Below are positions 36,385-44,442 of a DNA stretch of 52,985 nucleotides, one piece after another; the stretch's first letter is position 1; the number at the start of each line of letters is the position of its first letter. The translations under genes and the position numbers were made by a program. Under the pieces are notes generated by a model. That model made no database searches. It was given only the letters and a program-made list of their open reading frames with translations, and had not been told where the DNA came from. The stretch comes from Bacteroidia bacterium (GTDB lineage: Bacteria > Bacteroidota > Bacteroidia > Bacteroidales > VadinHA17): positions 1 through 52,985 of the forward strand of contig JAPLDY010000048.1 in assembly GCA_026391595.1 (NCBI GenBank). The letters are read 5' to 3'.

Positions 36385-37539
36385 TTAATTACCCGTAAAG
36401 CTAATATTTATAAGTAGTATCTCCGACCTGCTTGCTGATCTTATTCTTGGACCCCATATTCCAAAACCTGAGGATACAATTATCTGCGTATTGCCTTTTT
36501 TTATGTAGCCATAACTGACTTCGAAAATAGCCTTTGTAAAATAGTTTAATGGCCAGAATTGGCCGTTGTGCGTATGTCCGGAAAGCTGAAGGTCCACCCC
36601 GTTCTTCACTGCTTCATTGAGATTTACCGGTTGATGGTCAAGAAGAATTACCGGGTAGGTATGGTCGACATCTTTCATAACGATTTCAAGGGGTGTTCTA
36701 TCCTTTTGATAAAACCGCTTTGAATCCCTGTCGATCCTTCCAATAAGCTGGATACCGCCCGGAAGAATCACCATTTCATCCTTCAGTACCCTGATCCCCT
36801 TGCTCTCAATGTAAGGGATGGTGCGTTTTGCACCTCCTATAAATTCATGATTGCCTGTTATAGCATAAAGACCATCCTTTGTCACCGGAACTTTGAAATA
36901 TTGAAGAAGGTCCCCTCTTAGGACGGGCCCCATTTCACCATCAATAATATCTCCCAGGAGGAACACTGCATCCGGTTTTACTCCGGCGAGTATAGCTGAT
37001 AGCTTTTTCATGCTCCGCTTCCTTATTATACTCCCGAGATGAATATCTGAAACTGCAGCCACTTTTAAATTATCGATGCCTTCAGTTTTTTTCGGTATGG
37101 TTACATTATATTCCCTGACTTTTGGAATAATTGCATTTATGAATCCGCCTGTAATAAGAATAAAGGAAAGAGATATCGTAACAATGAATGACCATTTTCT
37201 GTAATCAGTGAGATTATGCACATTTATAACACTTGTAAAACGAAGAATAAGTCCAGCTATATCTGAGATAAGAAAAAAGAAGAATCCATATACCATAAAG
37301 CCCATCCAGAATCCGCCGATTATATTCAGGGAGTCTGAGAAAATAGTAGAGTGCCTTGATTCAAGGATCTTCGCAAAGATGAAGGTCAGGGCAAGCGACA
37401 GAAAGATGACAGCATAAAGTGACTTGTGCTCCTTTAGTATTGGAATCGCATTATATCCTTTGATAAAAATATACGCATTTCCCACGAAATAGACTAAAAG
37501 AACAACTAGGAAGAATACTAAAAGCTGGTAAGTCTTCAT
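36385..37539 (-). CDS. Membrane-anchored metallophosphoesterase
   Basis: The protein has 384 residues from the ATG at 37539; a TTG at 37548 would overlap the preceding stop. The first ~145 residues hold four hydrophobic spans. A calcineurin-like phosphoesterase domain follows, with all metal-binding motifs: SDIHLG (about 166), GDIIDG (about 197), GNHEF (about 230), LLDHQP and SGHTHNGQF (about 335). This layout is like YkuE/YaeI-type phosphodiesterases of the inner membrane, some of which act on lipids. The substrate here is unknown. It is the last gene of the mtaB-to-phosphoesterase unit, next to a glycosyltransferase and an acyltransferase, which hints at envelope lipid processing. It converges on murF, 20 bp away. 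Confidence 0.87.
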   Translation of the reverse strand: MKTYQLLVFFLVVLLVYFVGNAYIFIKGYNAIPILKEHKSLYAVIFLSLALTFIFAKILESRHSTIFSDSLNIIGGFWMGFMVYGFFFFLISDIAGLILRFTSVINVHNLTDYRKWSFIVTISLSFILITGGFINAIIPKVREYNVTIPKKTEGIDNLKVAAVSDIHLGSIIRKRSMKKLSAILAGVKPDAVFLLGDIIDGEMGPVLRGDLLQYFKVPVTKDGLYAITGNHEFIGGAKRTIPYIESKGIRVLKDEMVILPGGIQLIGRIDRDSKRFYQKDRTPLEIVMKDVDHTYPVILLDHQPVNLNEAVKNGVDLQLSGHTHNGQFWPLNYFTKAIFEVSYGYIKKGNTQIIVSSGFGIWGPRIRSASRSEILLINISFTGN

Positions 37540-37544
37540 TGAGA

Positions 37545-38573
37545 TCAAAGTTTCGTTTTCAGGCTGTTGAAAGTTCTATGCCCTTTGATATAAAACTCAA
37601 AAACGATGCTTTTGTTCAAAATGAGATCTTCCGGCACATTATTTCCTGTCGCCTTTATAATTTCTCTTTTTTGCCTAAGCTTGTCAATGTTTTTCCGGGC
37701 ATCTGCATGGGCTTTCCATACGGCCCTGAAACTACTGACATCACCCTTAATAAGGAAGAACAGGGCTGCAATGCCATCCATGATCTTCCTGAAGAACATA
37801 TGCCATTGAAAATTCCTTTCGGGAAGGTTCTTATATAAAAGGTATATGCTGTTGCGAAAATTAAGATATGTTTTGAAAGGTGAACTGTAGGGAAGAGCTC
37901 CTCCTCCGATATGGTAAACAGATGATTGTGGAATGAACGAGACCTTGTATCCCATCCTGTGAAACCTCCAGCATAGATCAATCTCTTCCATATGCGCAAA
38001 AAAATCAGCATCGAACCCGCCGCATTTCTTCCAGGCATCTGACCTGACCGCCATGCATGCCCCGGACGACCAGAAGATTTCGACAGGGGAATCATATTGT
38101 CCTGAATCTTTTTCCACCAGGCTGAGGATCCGGCCCCTGCAGAAAGGATAGCCGAACTTATCGAGGAAACCACCAGCAGCACCTGCGTATTCAAAATGAT
38201 CTTTGTTTTTATATGAGAGGATCTTTGGCTGACATGAAGCAACAGTCGGATTATCGTCAAGATAGCTTATCAGCGGTTTAATCCATCCGCCGGTCACCTC
38301 AATATCTGAATTGAGAAGGATAAAATACTCAGAGTCGATCTGCTTTAGCGCAAGATTGTAACCTTCTGCAAATCCATGGTTTTTGTCAAATCTTATGACC
38401 TTTACTTCTTTGTGATATTCTGCAATCCATTCACAGGAGCCGTCAGTTGATCCATTGTCTGCGACATAAAGTAAAGTATCTTCACTTAAGGACTTCTCTG
38501 CGACATCACCCAGAAACATTTTCAGGAAGCTTAATCCGTTCCAGTTAAGTATGACGACAGCCGTTTTAACCAT
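37545..38573 (-). CDS. Family 2 glycosyltransferase
   Basis: The 342-residue enzyme has a GT-A domain: VVILNWNGLSFL at the start, ADNGSTDGS near 40, LLNSDIEVTGGW near 90, SSGACMAVRSDAW near 175 and FFAHMEEIDLCWRFHRMGY near 200. The C-terminal part has a weak hydrophobic stretch (GIAALFFLI) and basic helices suited to membrane association. The N-terminal pattern is that of rhamnosyl- or glucosyl-transferases working on lipid-linked surface glycans. The exact sugar is unknown. Its start overlaps the acyltransferase stop by 8 bp, so the two are translated together. Unlike the GT2 at 9531, it lacks the membrane/nucleotide-binding extension. Confidence 0.9.
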   Translation of the reverse strand: MVKTAVVILNWNGLSFLKMFLGDVAEKSLSEDTLLYVADNGSTDGSCEWIAEYHKEVKVIRFDKNHGFAEGYNLALKQIDSEYFILLNSDIEVTGGWIKPLISYLDDNPTVASCQPKILSYKNKDHFEYAGAAGGFLDKFGYPFCRGRILSLVEKDSGQYDSPVEIFWSSGACMAVRSDAWKKCGGFDADFFAHMEEIDLCWRFHRMGYKVSFIPQSSVYHIGGGALPYSSPFKTYLNFRNSIYLLYKNLPERNFQWHMFFRKIMDGIAALFFLIKGDVSSFRAVWKAHADARKNIDKLRQKREIIKATGNNVPEDLILNKSIVFEFYIKGHRTFNSLKTKL

Positions 38574-39450
38574 TCTGTGGTTCCCTTTTATGTTTCCATC
38601 TTTTATGACTCCAGATCCAGTACTCGGGATGCTCTTTTATTATCTCCTCGAGCCGTTTCACGTGGGTTTCTGTTATAACGTATTCAGGCAATCCGGCAGA
38701 GTGTTCGAACAGGAGTTCAATAGTAAAATAATACTGTCCTCTTTTTACTTTCTGAATATTGAAAAAAATAACGGCCATGTCATATTTAGACGCTATTTTT
38801 TCGGCGCCACGATATACAGGAGTTTCCTGGTTAAGGAAGTTTGACCAGAATCTGATATCGCCTTTTGCAGGGGTCTGATCAGTAAGAAAAGAATAGAGTG
38901 CCCTTATTTTATTCTTCCGGTTGTTCAGCACATCTCTGACAACATGCTGCATAGGTGTTACGGTCATGCCAAACCTTGTCCGATTATCGATCATGAATTT
39001 ATCAAAGTGATTATTGGCCAGTGGCTTATAAATAGAGACGAACTTATAATTTGCATAAAGCGGAAGACAGATAAGCCATTCCCAGTTCCCAAAATGGCCC
39101 AGTATGGCAGCAACATCGCGGCCTTCACTATACAGCTTTTCAAGCAGTTCCGGGTTGGTAAGGGGCACTCTTTTCATCAGCTGCCTGCTGCTCAGGTGAG
39201 TCAACTTGAATGTCTCGATAAACAAATCACACAGGTGGCGATAGAATTTTTTTTCAATTGTTATGATCTCCTTTTCGCTTTTATCTGGGAAGGAATTATT
39301 CAGATTTGTACGTACTACTTTTCTGCGATAGCCGGGGAAATAATAAAAGAATAGAAATATCAGGTCCGAAAAAAGGTAAAGTACCCTTAGCGGAAGAAGG
39401 GTAATAATCCAGTTGAAGCCATAAAAGATATAATATCCTATTGCGCTCAT
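38566..39450 (-). CDS. Lipid A biosynthesis-type lysophospholipid acyltransferase (LpxL/HtrB family)
   Basis: This 294-residue membrane-associated protein has an N-terminal anchor (YYIFYGFNWIITLLPLRVLY). The HxxxxE catalytic motif reads GHFGNWEW near residue 117, and the second block is FLTDQTPAKGDIRFWSNF. A C-terminal EYWIWSHKRWKHK is the family's typical W-HrRwk end. These enzymes add a secondary acyl chain to lipid A precursors at the inner face of the cytoplasmic membrane. Members in Bacteroidota may also act on other lipids. It sits 13 bp after the inositol monophosphatase-like gene and overlaps the glycosyltransferase gene by 8 bp. The operon setting supports an envelope lipid role. Confidence 0.9.
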   Translation of the reverse strand: MSAIGYYIFYGFNWIITLLPLRVLYLFSDLIFLFFYYFPGYRRKVVRTNLNNSFPDKSEKEIITIEKKFYRHLCDLFIETFKLTHLSSRQLMKRVPLTNPELLEKLYSEGRDVAAILGHFGNWEWLICLPLYANYKFVSIYKPLANNHFDKFMIDNRTRFGMTVTPMQHVVRDVLNNRKNKIRALYSFLTDQTPAKGDIRFWSNFLNQETPVYRGAEKIASKYDMAVIFFNIQKVKRGQYYFTIELLFEHSAGLPEYVITETHVKRLEEIIKEHPEYWIWSHKRWKHKREPQNG

Positions 39451-39463
39451 TCCTGTGGTTATT

Positions 39464-40261
39464 CTATTCGTGCATAAATTTACTCACATTTTCCAGAAAT
39501 TCAGGGAAAACCATCTTGTTGGCAGCCACAATTTCATTGCCGGTAAGATTTCGTTCGTTTCCCGAGAAGTCGCTGACCCGGCCGCCGGCTTCGCGTACCA
39601 GCAGGATACCTGCAGCAACATCCCATCTTTTCAGGTCATATTCGTAGAATGCCTCGAATCTACCGCATGCCACGTATGCAAGGTCGATGGAGGCAGAACC
39701 CAGCCTGCGTATCCCGTGAGTTATTTTGCAGAAATGAGTCAGACATTCTATGTATTTTTCGAGACGGTTGAATTCGTTGTAGGGAAAACCTGTAGCTACA
39801 AGGCTGTCAGCCATGCGGGGAGCAGAAGAGACTTTTACGGGCTGTTCATTCAGCCATGTTCCTCCGTTTTTCCAGGCTTTAAAAATTTCATTACCACCTA
39901 CATCGCAGACGACACCGGCAACAGGTTCTCCATTTTCAGTGAGGGCAACGCTAATCGCATAGGGATGTACACCATGTACAAAATTCGTTGTCCCATCGAG
40001 GGGATCTATAACCCAGTTGTATCTCTCTCCCTTTTTTGTTGCGGACCCTTCTTCAGCAATAAAACCGGCTTCAGGCAAGATCACACTCAGCCTTTCGACC
40101 AGCATTTTCTCTGATCCCTTATCGACGTACGAAACAAAATCGTGCAGGCCTTTTGTTTCCGCAAGGCATATATTAAACTTTCCTGATTCTCCACTTATGA
40201 ACTTTTCCGTTTCCCGGACTGCAACTTCAATCTCATTGCAGATCTTCTTCAGATCAACCAT
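39464..40261 (-). CDS. Inositol monophosphatase family protein
   Basis: This 265-residue cytoplasmic phosphatase has the magnesium-binding motifs of the family: FIAEEGSATKKG (about 70), WVIDPLDGTTNFVHGVHPYA (about 87-106) and KRWDVAAGILLVREAGG (about 218). The family hydrolyses inositol-1-phosphate and related sugar phosphates; in bacteria it is often called SuhB. Whether this protein acts on inositol phosphates, a sugar phosphate or as a transcription-related SuhB cannot be told. It follows mtaB after 4 bp. The acyltransferase gene follows after 13 bp. Confidence 0.93.
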   Translation of the reverse strand: MVDLKKICNEIEVAVRETEKFISGESGKFNICLAETKGLHDFVSYVDKGSEKMLVERLSVILPEAGFIAEEGSATKKGERYNWVIDPLDGTTNFVHGVHPYAISVALTENGEPVAGVVCDVGGNEIFKAWKNGGTWLNEQPVKVSSAPRMADSLVATGFPYNEFNRLEKYIECLTHFCKITHGIRRLGSASIDLAYVACGRFEAFYEYDLKRWDVAAGILLVREAGGRVSDFSGNERNLTGNEIVAANKMVFPEFLENVSKFMHE

Positions 40262-40265
40262 ATTT

Positions 40266-41570
40266 TCAATCTAATAATTCTACGCTCATTCTGTTATCTT
40301 CTGACATCCCTGTCAGCCTGACTTTTCTTATATGTCCGGAAAGCTTTGATTGCCATGGATATACAACCCTGATATAGTTACCGGTGTAACCGGTTATCAT
40401 GTTATTGGTCCTTGTCTTTTCAAAAAGAACTGCAGCAGTTTTTCCTATATTAAGAACAAGGAATTTGTCATGTTTGAGATGAGACAGTTCTATGAGCTTC
40501 CGGCTTCTTCCTTCTTTTTTTTCATGACTTATTTTCCCTGTCATTCCGGCAGCTTTGGTGCCTGGCCTTTCCGAAAAAGTGAAAACGTGCAAATAAGTAA
40601 TTGGAAGTGCTTCGAGAAAAGTGAAGGTCTCCTCAAAGTCGTCATCCGTTTCTCCCGGGAATCCGACAATTACGTCTGCTCCGATACCGGCAAGAGGCAG
40701 GTGTTTCTTAATCATTTCTACCCTGTCAGCAAAGATCTCCCTATTATATCTTCTTCCCATGAGATCCAGTATTCTGTTGCATCCGCTCTGAAGAGGTATA
40801 TGAAAATGGGGAAGGATCTTCGAATTGCCGTAGATCATTTCTATCAGTTCATCTGTGAGAAGGTTTGGCTCGATAGATGATATCCTGAATCTTTCAATGC
40901 CCTCAACTTTAACCAATTCTCTCAGGAGTAAGGTAAAATTATCGCCGGTTGATTTTCCGAAATCACCGATATTGACTCCTGTAAGGACAATCTCCTTCAC
41001 TCCTTTTTCTGCAATGGCAACAGTTTCATTTACAAGCGTACTTATTTCAGGATTCCTGCTCCCTCCCCTTGCCAGGGGGACCGTGCAATAGGAGCAATGG
41101 TAATCACATCCATCCTGGATCTTCATGAACGATCTTGTCCTGTCGCCGATTGAATATGAAGGAACAAACCTGTCGGAGGCTGACAGTTCGCATGAGTGAA
41201 CCTCAGCATCCTTCTTTATTTCATGGTCCGCTATATAATTGGCGATATCGAATTTCTCGTTGATTCCCAATACGAGGTCGACTCCCGGAATTGATGAGAT
41301 CTCATGTGGCCGAAGTTGTGCATAACATCCTACTACAGCAATGAATGCATTCGGCGACTGGTGGATGAATTTTCTTATTGCCTGCTTGCATTTCCTGTCA
41401 GCGGCCTCTGTCACCGAGCACGTATTAATTATATATATGTCAGCTTTTTTCCCTGCAGGCACCCTTTCGAACTTATCAACTGGAAAGGACCGGGATATTG
41501 TCGATGTCTCGGTAAAATTCAACTTGCAGCCAAGAGTATGAAAAGCTACTTTTTTTTTCTCAAAATTCAT
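40266..41570 (-). CDS. mtaB: tRNA (N6-L-threonylcarbamoyladenosine(37)-C2)-methylthiotransferase
   Basis: The protein has 434 residues from the ATG at 41570. The longer frame to 41624 would translate a GC-rich hairpin element and is rejected. The N-terminal UPF0004 domain holds three cluster-binding cysteines: TLGCKLNFTE, INTCSVTEAADRKC and VVGCYAQ. The radical-SAM motif is DGCDYHCSYCTVP (CxxxCxxC). A TRAM-like C-terminal domain ends the protein. LGCKLNFTE, rather than the YGCQMN of MiaB, points to MtaB, which converts t6A37 to ms2t6A37 in tRNAs reading ANN codons. It heads a five-gene minus-strand unit ending at 36385. Confidence 0.94.
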   Translation of the reverse strand: MNFEKKKVAFHTLGCKLNFTETSTISRSFPVDKFERVPAGKKADIYIINTCSVTEAADRKCKQAIRKFIHQSPNAFIAVVGCYAQLRPHEISSIPGVDLVLGINEKFDIANYIADHEIKKDAEVHSCELSASDRFVPSYSIGDRTRSFMKIQDGCDYHCSYCTVPLARGGSRNPEISTLVNETVAIAEKGVKEIVLTGVNIGDFGKSTGDNFTLLLRELVKVEGIERFRISSIEPNLLTDELIEMIYGNSKILPHFHIPLQSGCNRILDLMGRRYNREIFADRVEMIKKHLPLAGIGADVIVGFPGETDDDFEETFTFLEALPITYLHVFTFSERPGTKAAGMTGKISHEKKEGRSRKLIELSHLKHDKFLVLNIGKTAAVLFEKTRTNNMITGYTGNYIRVVYPWQSKLSGHIRKVRLTGMSEDNRMSVELLD

Positions 41571-41581
41571 ATTGAAACTTG

Positions 41582-41653
41582 ACCCCCTTCCTAACCTTCC
41601 CCCAAGGGGAAAGGCATTAATCATTTCCCCCCTGGGGGAAAATGAAAGGGGGT
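41582..41653. repeat. Paired-hairpin intergenic element D upstream of mtaB
   Basis: The outer ends ACCCCCTTC and GAAAGGGGGT are inverted copies (one extra A). Inside are CCTTCCCCC-AA-GGGGAAAGG and TTTCCCCCC-TGGGGGAAA hairpins. The element lies 12 bp upstream of the mtaB start and 20 bp downstream of the DUF1080 stop. It is the shortest of the four elements. Confidence 0.7.
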
Positions 41654-41672
41654 GATTATTAAATGAATTGAA

Positions 41673-42347
41673 CTATTTCTTCCGCCTTGTAAGGAATACA
41701 TTTCTGAATTCAATGTCTTTTCCTTCACTTTGAAGACAGATATGACCGCTTGTTAAGCTTACACCAGTTGCTTTATTCTGAAGGACACCATTTACATAAA
41801 CTATAAAAGTGTAGGTTGTGCAGGTGACTTCCATTACATTCCATTCGCCAATGGGTTTTTCTGATGAAGCAGCTGCTTTTTTAACAGATTTTTTTGACTT
41901 GTCGGTTCTTTCATTCATATTGCTGCCGTTTGCACAGATAAAATCTCCGGCATTTCCGGCAGCAAGCTGGCATTCAATGCATTTCGGCCAGATTGTATCA
42001 GGAAGCTGAGCATGAATGAATACTCCGCTGTTTGTCGCTTCTGAAGGCCACCTCCATTCGACGTGAAGAACGTAATCGGAATATGCTTCTTTAGTACGCA
42101 TATATCCGAAAGGATTACCGGTTATATGGATCATCCCGTCCTTAACATAAAAGACCCTGGCAGGATCAACTGAAGGATCCTTGAGGTTGAATGCCCAGTT
42201 ATTAAGGTCCTTGCCGGTAAATAATTTTATTATTTCGGTTTTCGGCTTTTTTGGTGCCTTCTCCTTTTTCTGTTTTGACTGGGATTGCAGGCTGCCCGCG
42301 ATTAAAAACATAGCCAGAGCCATGAGGAAGTATGATCTTATTTTCAT
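41673..42347 (-). CDS. DUF1080 (3-keto-disaccharide hydrolase-like) secreted protein
   Basis: This 224-residue protein has a signal peptide (MKIRSYFLMALAMFLIAGSL) followed by a Lys-rich spacer. A DUF1080 jelly-roll domain follows, with LFTGKDLNNWAF, VKDGMIHITGNPFGYMRT, YVLHVEWRWPSEATNSGVFI, IECQLAAGNAGDF and GEWNVMEVTC. The family includes 3-keto-glycoside hydrolases and many glycan-related periplasmic proteins of Bacteroidota and Planctomycetes. No companion oxidoreductase or sulfatase is present here. It starts 10 bp after the PhoH-like gene, so it is probably cotranscribed, though a functional link is not apparent. Confidence 0.87.
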   Translation of the reverse strand: MKIRSYFLMALAMFLIAGSLQSQSKQKKEKAPKKPKTEIIKLFTGKDLNNWAFNLKDPSVDPARVFYVKDGMIHITGNPFGYMRTKEAYSDYVLHVEWRWPSEATNSGVFIHAQLPDTIWPKCIECQLAAGNAGDFICANGSNMNERTDKSKKSVKKAAASSEKPIGEWNVMEVTCTTYTFIVYVNGVLQNKATGVSLTSGHICLQSEGKDIEFRNVFLTRRKK

Positions 42348-42357
42348 TTCAGATTAA

Positions 42358-43695
42358 TTATAATAATTTGCTTGCTAGTTCAGCCAGGAAGCTTCTCTCT
42401 CCCTTAACAAGATTTACATGGGCAAAAATATCCTGGTTTTTCATTTTGTCGGAGAGGTAGCTGAGTCCGTTGGATGCAGTATCGAGGTAAGGCGAATCGA
42501 TCTGTTCTATATCTCCCGTGAAGACCATTTTTGTTCCTTCCCCGGCACGCGTTATAATAGTTTTTATCTCGTGTGGTGTCAGGTTCTGGGCTTCGTCGAC
42601 GATGAAGAAAATACTTGAGAGACTTCTTCCCCTTATATAGGCAAGTGGTGTTATCACAAGCTTCTCCTCCTTCATCATCTCATTGATCCGGATAAATTCA
42701 GGGCTCTGATGGCTGAACTTATGTTTTATGACTGTGAGGTTGTCATATAGTGGCTGCATATACGGATCCATTTTCTCCTTGACGTCTCCCGGAAGAAACC
42801 CGAGATCGCGGTTTGCAAGCGGAACAATGGGTCTGGCCAGGAAGATCTGTTTGTATCTCTTGTGCTGTGCAAGGGCTGCTGCCAGTGCCAGGAGAGTCTT
42901 GCCGGTTCCCGCTTTTCCCGTCAGAGAAACCAGCTGGATATCCGGATTTGCCAATGCCTCAAGTGCAAAAGTCTGTTCAGCGTTCCTTGGATCAATGCCA
43001 TAGGTAGTCTGCTTGATAACCCTGTTCAGAAGCTTATTCACCGGATTATAATGGGCAAGAGCGCTGGAACCGTTATTCTTCATTATAAAGAACTGATGTC
43101 CTTTAAGATCCGACTCCAGCTTGAATTCTTCAGAAACAACTCCTTCAGGAACTTCATATAGTTTGCTTATAAGCTCCTGGTTGACTCCTTCCATTATAGT
43201 TATTCCCTTGTAGAGGTCGTCTATGTTCGCAACTTTGTCATTCTCATAATCCTGGGCGATGATACCCAGAGATTTTGCTTTCATGCGAAGGTTTATGTCC
43301 TTTGTTATCAGGACGACGGTCTTGTCCTTGTTGGAAGTGCATACATAATCAGCGATGGCAAGTATGCGATGGTCAGCTGTCCTTTCAGGGAACGATTCGC
43401 TGACCTTCTCTGAGAAATCCCTTCCGGTCTCAATGTGTAAATTTCCAAGGTTCTCCCCTAACGGTATGTTGGCAGTAAGGAGCAAGTCACCTGAGAGCTT
43501 GTCGAGTTCTCTTGTAAATTCTCTTGCATGGAAGTTGATTATATCGTTCCCTCTCTTGAATTTATCAAGTTCCTCAAGAACCACAATGGGAATGATAACA
43601 TCATTTTCCTCGAAGTTGTAAATGCATTTATAATCGTGAAGAAGAACGTTGGTATCAATTATGAAAAGTTTCTTGTTATGCTTTTTTGTCATCAT
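42358..43695 (-). CDS. PIN-domain PhoH-like ATPase
   Basis: The 445-residue cytoplasmic protein joins two domains. The N-terminal PIN nuclease-like domain (about 9-140) begins LFIIDTNVLLHDY, with further acidic positions in LEELDKFKRG, ADHRILAIADYV and VLITKDINLRMKA. The C-terminal PhoH-type ATPase has Walker A VSLTGKAGTGKTLLALAAAL (about 258) and Walker B SSIFFIVDEAQNLTPHE (about 355), plus MVFTGDIEQID. This matches the YlaK/PhoH2-type family, linked to RNA unwinding and cleavage. The start overlaps nothing and lies 101 bp from the divergent nitroreductase gene. Confidence 0.93.
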   Translation of the reverse strand: MMTKKHNKKLFIIDTNVLLHDYKCIYNFEENDVIIPIVVLEELDKFKRGNDIINFHAREFTRELDKLSGDLLLTANIPLGENLGNLHIETGRDFSEKVSESFPERTADHRILAIADYVCTSNKDKTVVLITKDINLRMKAKSLGIIAQDYENDKVANIDDLYKGITIMEGVNQELISKLYEVPEGVVSEEFKLESDLKGHQFFIMKNNGSSALAHYNPVNKLLNRVIKQTTYGIDPRNAEQTFALEALANPDIQLVSLTGKAGTGKTLLALAAALAQHKRYKQIFLARPIVPLANRDLGFLPGDVKEKMDPYMQPLYDNLTVIKHKFSHQSPEFIRINEMMKEEKLVITPLAYIRGRSLSSIFFIVDEAQNLTPHEIKTIITRAGEGTKMVFTGDIEQIDSPYLDTASNGLSYLSDKMKNQDIFAHVNLVKGERSFLAELASKLL

Positions 43696-43796
43696 GTAAA
43701 TAATTTATAAACAGCATCTTATGTTTGAAACATCACTCTTTTTCGGAATGTAAAATTACTAAAAATTTGCCATAAATTGCGATCTGTTATTAAAGT

Positions 43797-44339
43797 ATGT
43801 TAATTTGTGGAAAAATGTATCCTGCCATGGAACTTTATGAAGGACTTCTTTCACGGCGCAGTATCAGGAAATACACAGGTGAAAAGATTGATGAAGGGAA
43901 AATACAGGTTATCATTAAAGCCGGAATGTATGCTCCTTCAGCCAGGAACAGGCGCCCCTGGCATTTCATCGTTATTGACGACAAGTCGGTTCTGAAAAGC
44001 ATAATGAATGTACATCCTTATGCATCAATGCTTTCAGAAGCCAGCCATGCAATTGTAGTATGCGGTGATGAGACACAGGAGAATGGCCCGGGTTATTACA
44101 AGCTTGATTGTTCGGCTGCTTCTCAGAATATATTGCTTGCCGCACATTCACTTGGTATCGGTGCAGTGTGGCTTGGTATTGAACCGAAAAAAGAACGGAT
44201 CGAAGCAGTGAGCAGATTGCTGGGTCTTCCTTCTCATATCCATCCACTTTCAATAATTTCGTTGGGAGTTCCGGTGAAAATTCCGGAAGGTATTCCTGAT
44301 CGCTTTGAACCTGAAAAAATCAGAAGAAATAAATGGTAA
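43797..44339 (+). CDS. Nitroreductase family protein
   Basis: At 180 residues this is a compact FMN-dependent oxidoreductase of the nitroreductase superfamily. LLSRRSIRKYTGEKID is the N-terminal FMN-phosphate motif, and MYAPSARNRRPWHFIVID the second. QNILLAAHSLGIGAVWLGI is the core helix, and ISLGVPVKIPEG lies near the C terminus. It reduces nitro groups, quinones or similar acceptors with NAD(P)H in the cytoplasm; its natural substrate is unknown. Three in-frame starts are possible (43797, 43815, 43827). The family usually begins about ten residues before SRRS, so 43815 or 43827 may be the true one. folC follows after a 103-bp gap filled by a repeat-like element. Confidence 0.88.
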   Translation: MLICGKMYPAMELYEGLLSRRSIRKYTGEKIDEGKIQVIIKAGMYAPSARNRRPWHFIVIDDKSVLKSIMNVHPYASMLSEASHAIVVCGDETQENGPGYYKLDCSAASQNILLAAHSLGIGAVWLGIEPKKERIEAVSRLLGLPSHIHPLSIISLGVPVKIPEGIPDRFEPEKIRRNKW

Positions 44340-44369
44340 TATTCCGGTGACAATCAAAATAATACAATT

Positions 44370-44441
44370 GCAAGACCGCACGACTGCCAGCCTTCGTCCC
44401 GAGTCCTCGGGACTACGGCTGCCAAAGCAAGACCGCAAGAC
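44370..44441. repeat. Palindrome flanked by 15-bp direct repeats, directly before folC
   Basis: GCAAGACCGCACGAC (44370-44384) and GCAAGACCGCAAGAC (44427-44441) are direct repeats with one mismatch. Between them lies an imperfect 30-bp inverted repeat centred on TCCCGAGTCCTCGGGA (44397-44412), with two mismatched pairs in its outer part. The element is GC-rich, unlike its surroundings, and ends one base before the folC ATG. Confidence 0.75.
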
Positions 44442-44442
44442 A

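Noticed and set aside
39455-40114. Long plus-strand open frame of 219 codons
   Set aside because: It lies exactly antisense to the inositol monophosphatase-like gene, whose product has all catalytic motifs. The antisense product has no recognisable domain.
41571-41624. N-terminal extension of mtaB
   Set aside because: The extra residues are translated from hairpin element D. MtaB proteins normally begin a few residues before the LGCKLNF motif, as they do from 41570.
44305-44442. N-terminal extension of folC overlapping the nitroreductase gene
   Set aside because: It would translate the repeat-flanked palindrome. The family begins close to the Y..TL.FL motif, which follows the ATG at 44443.
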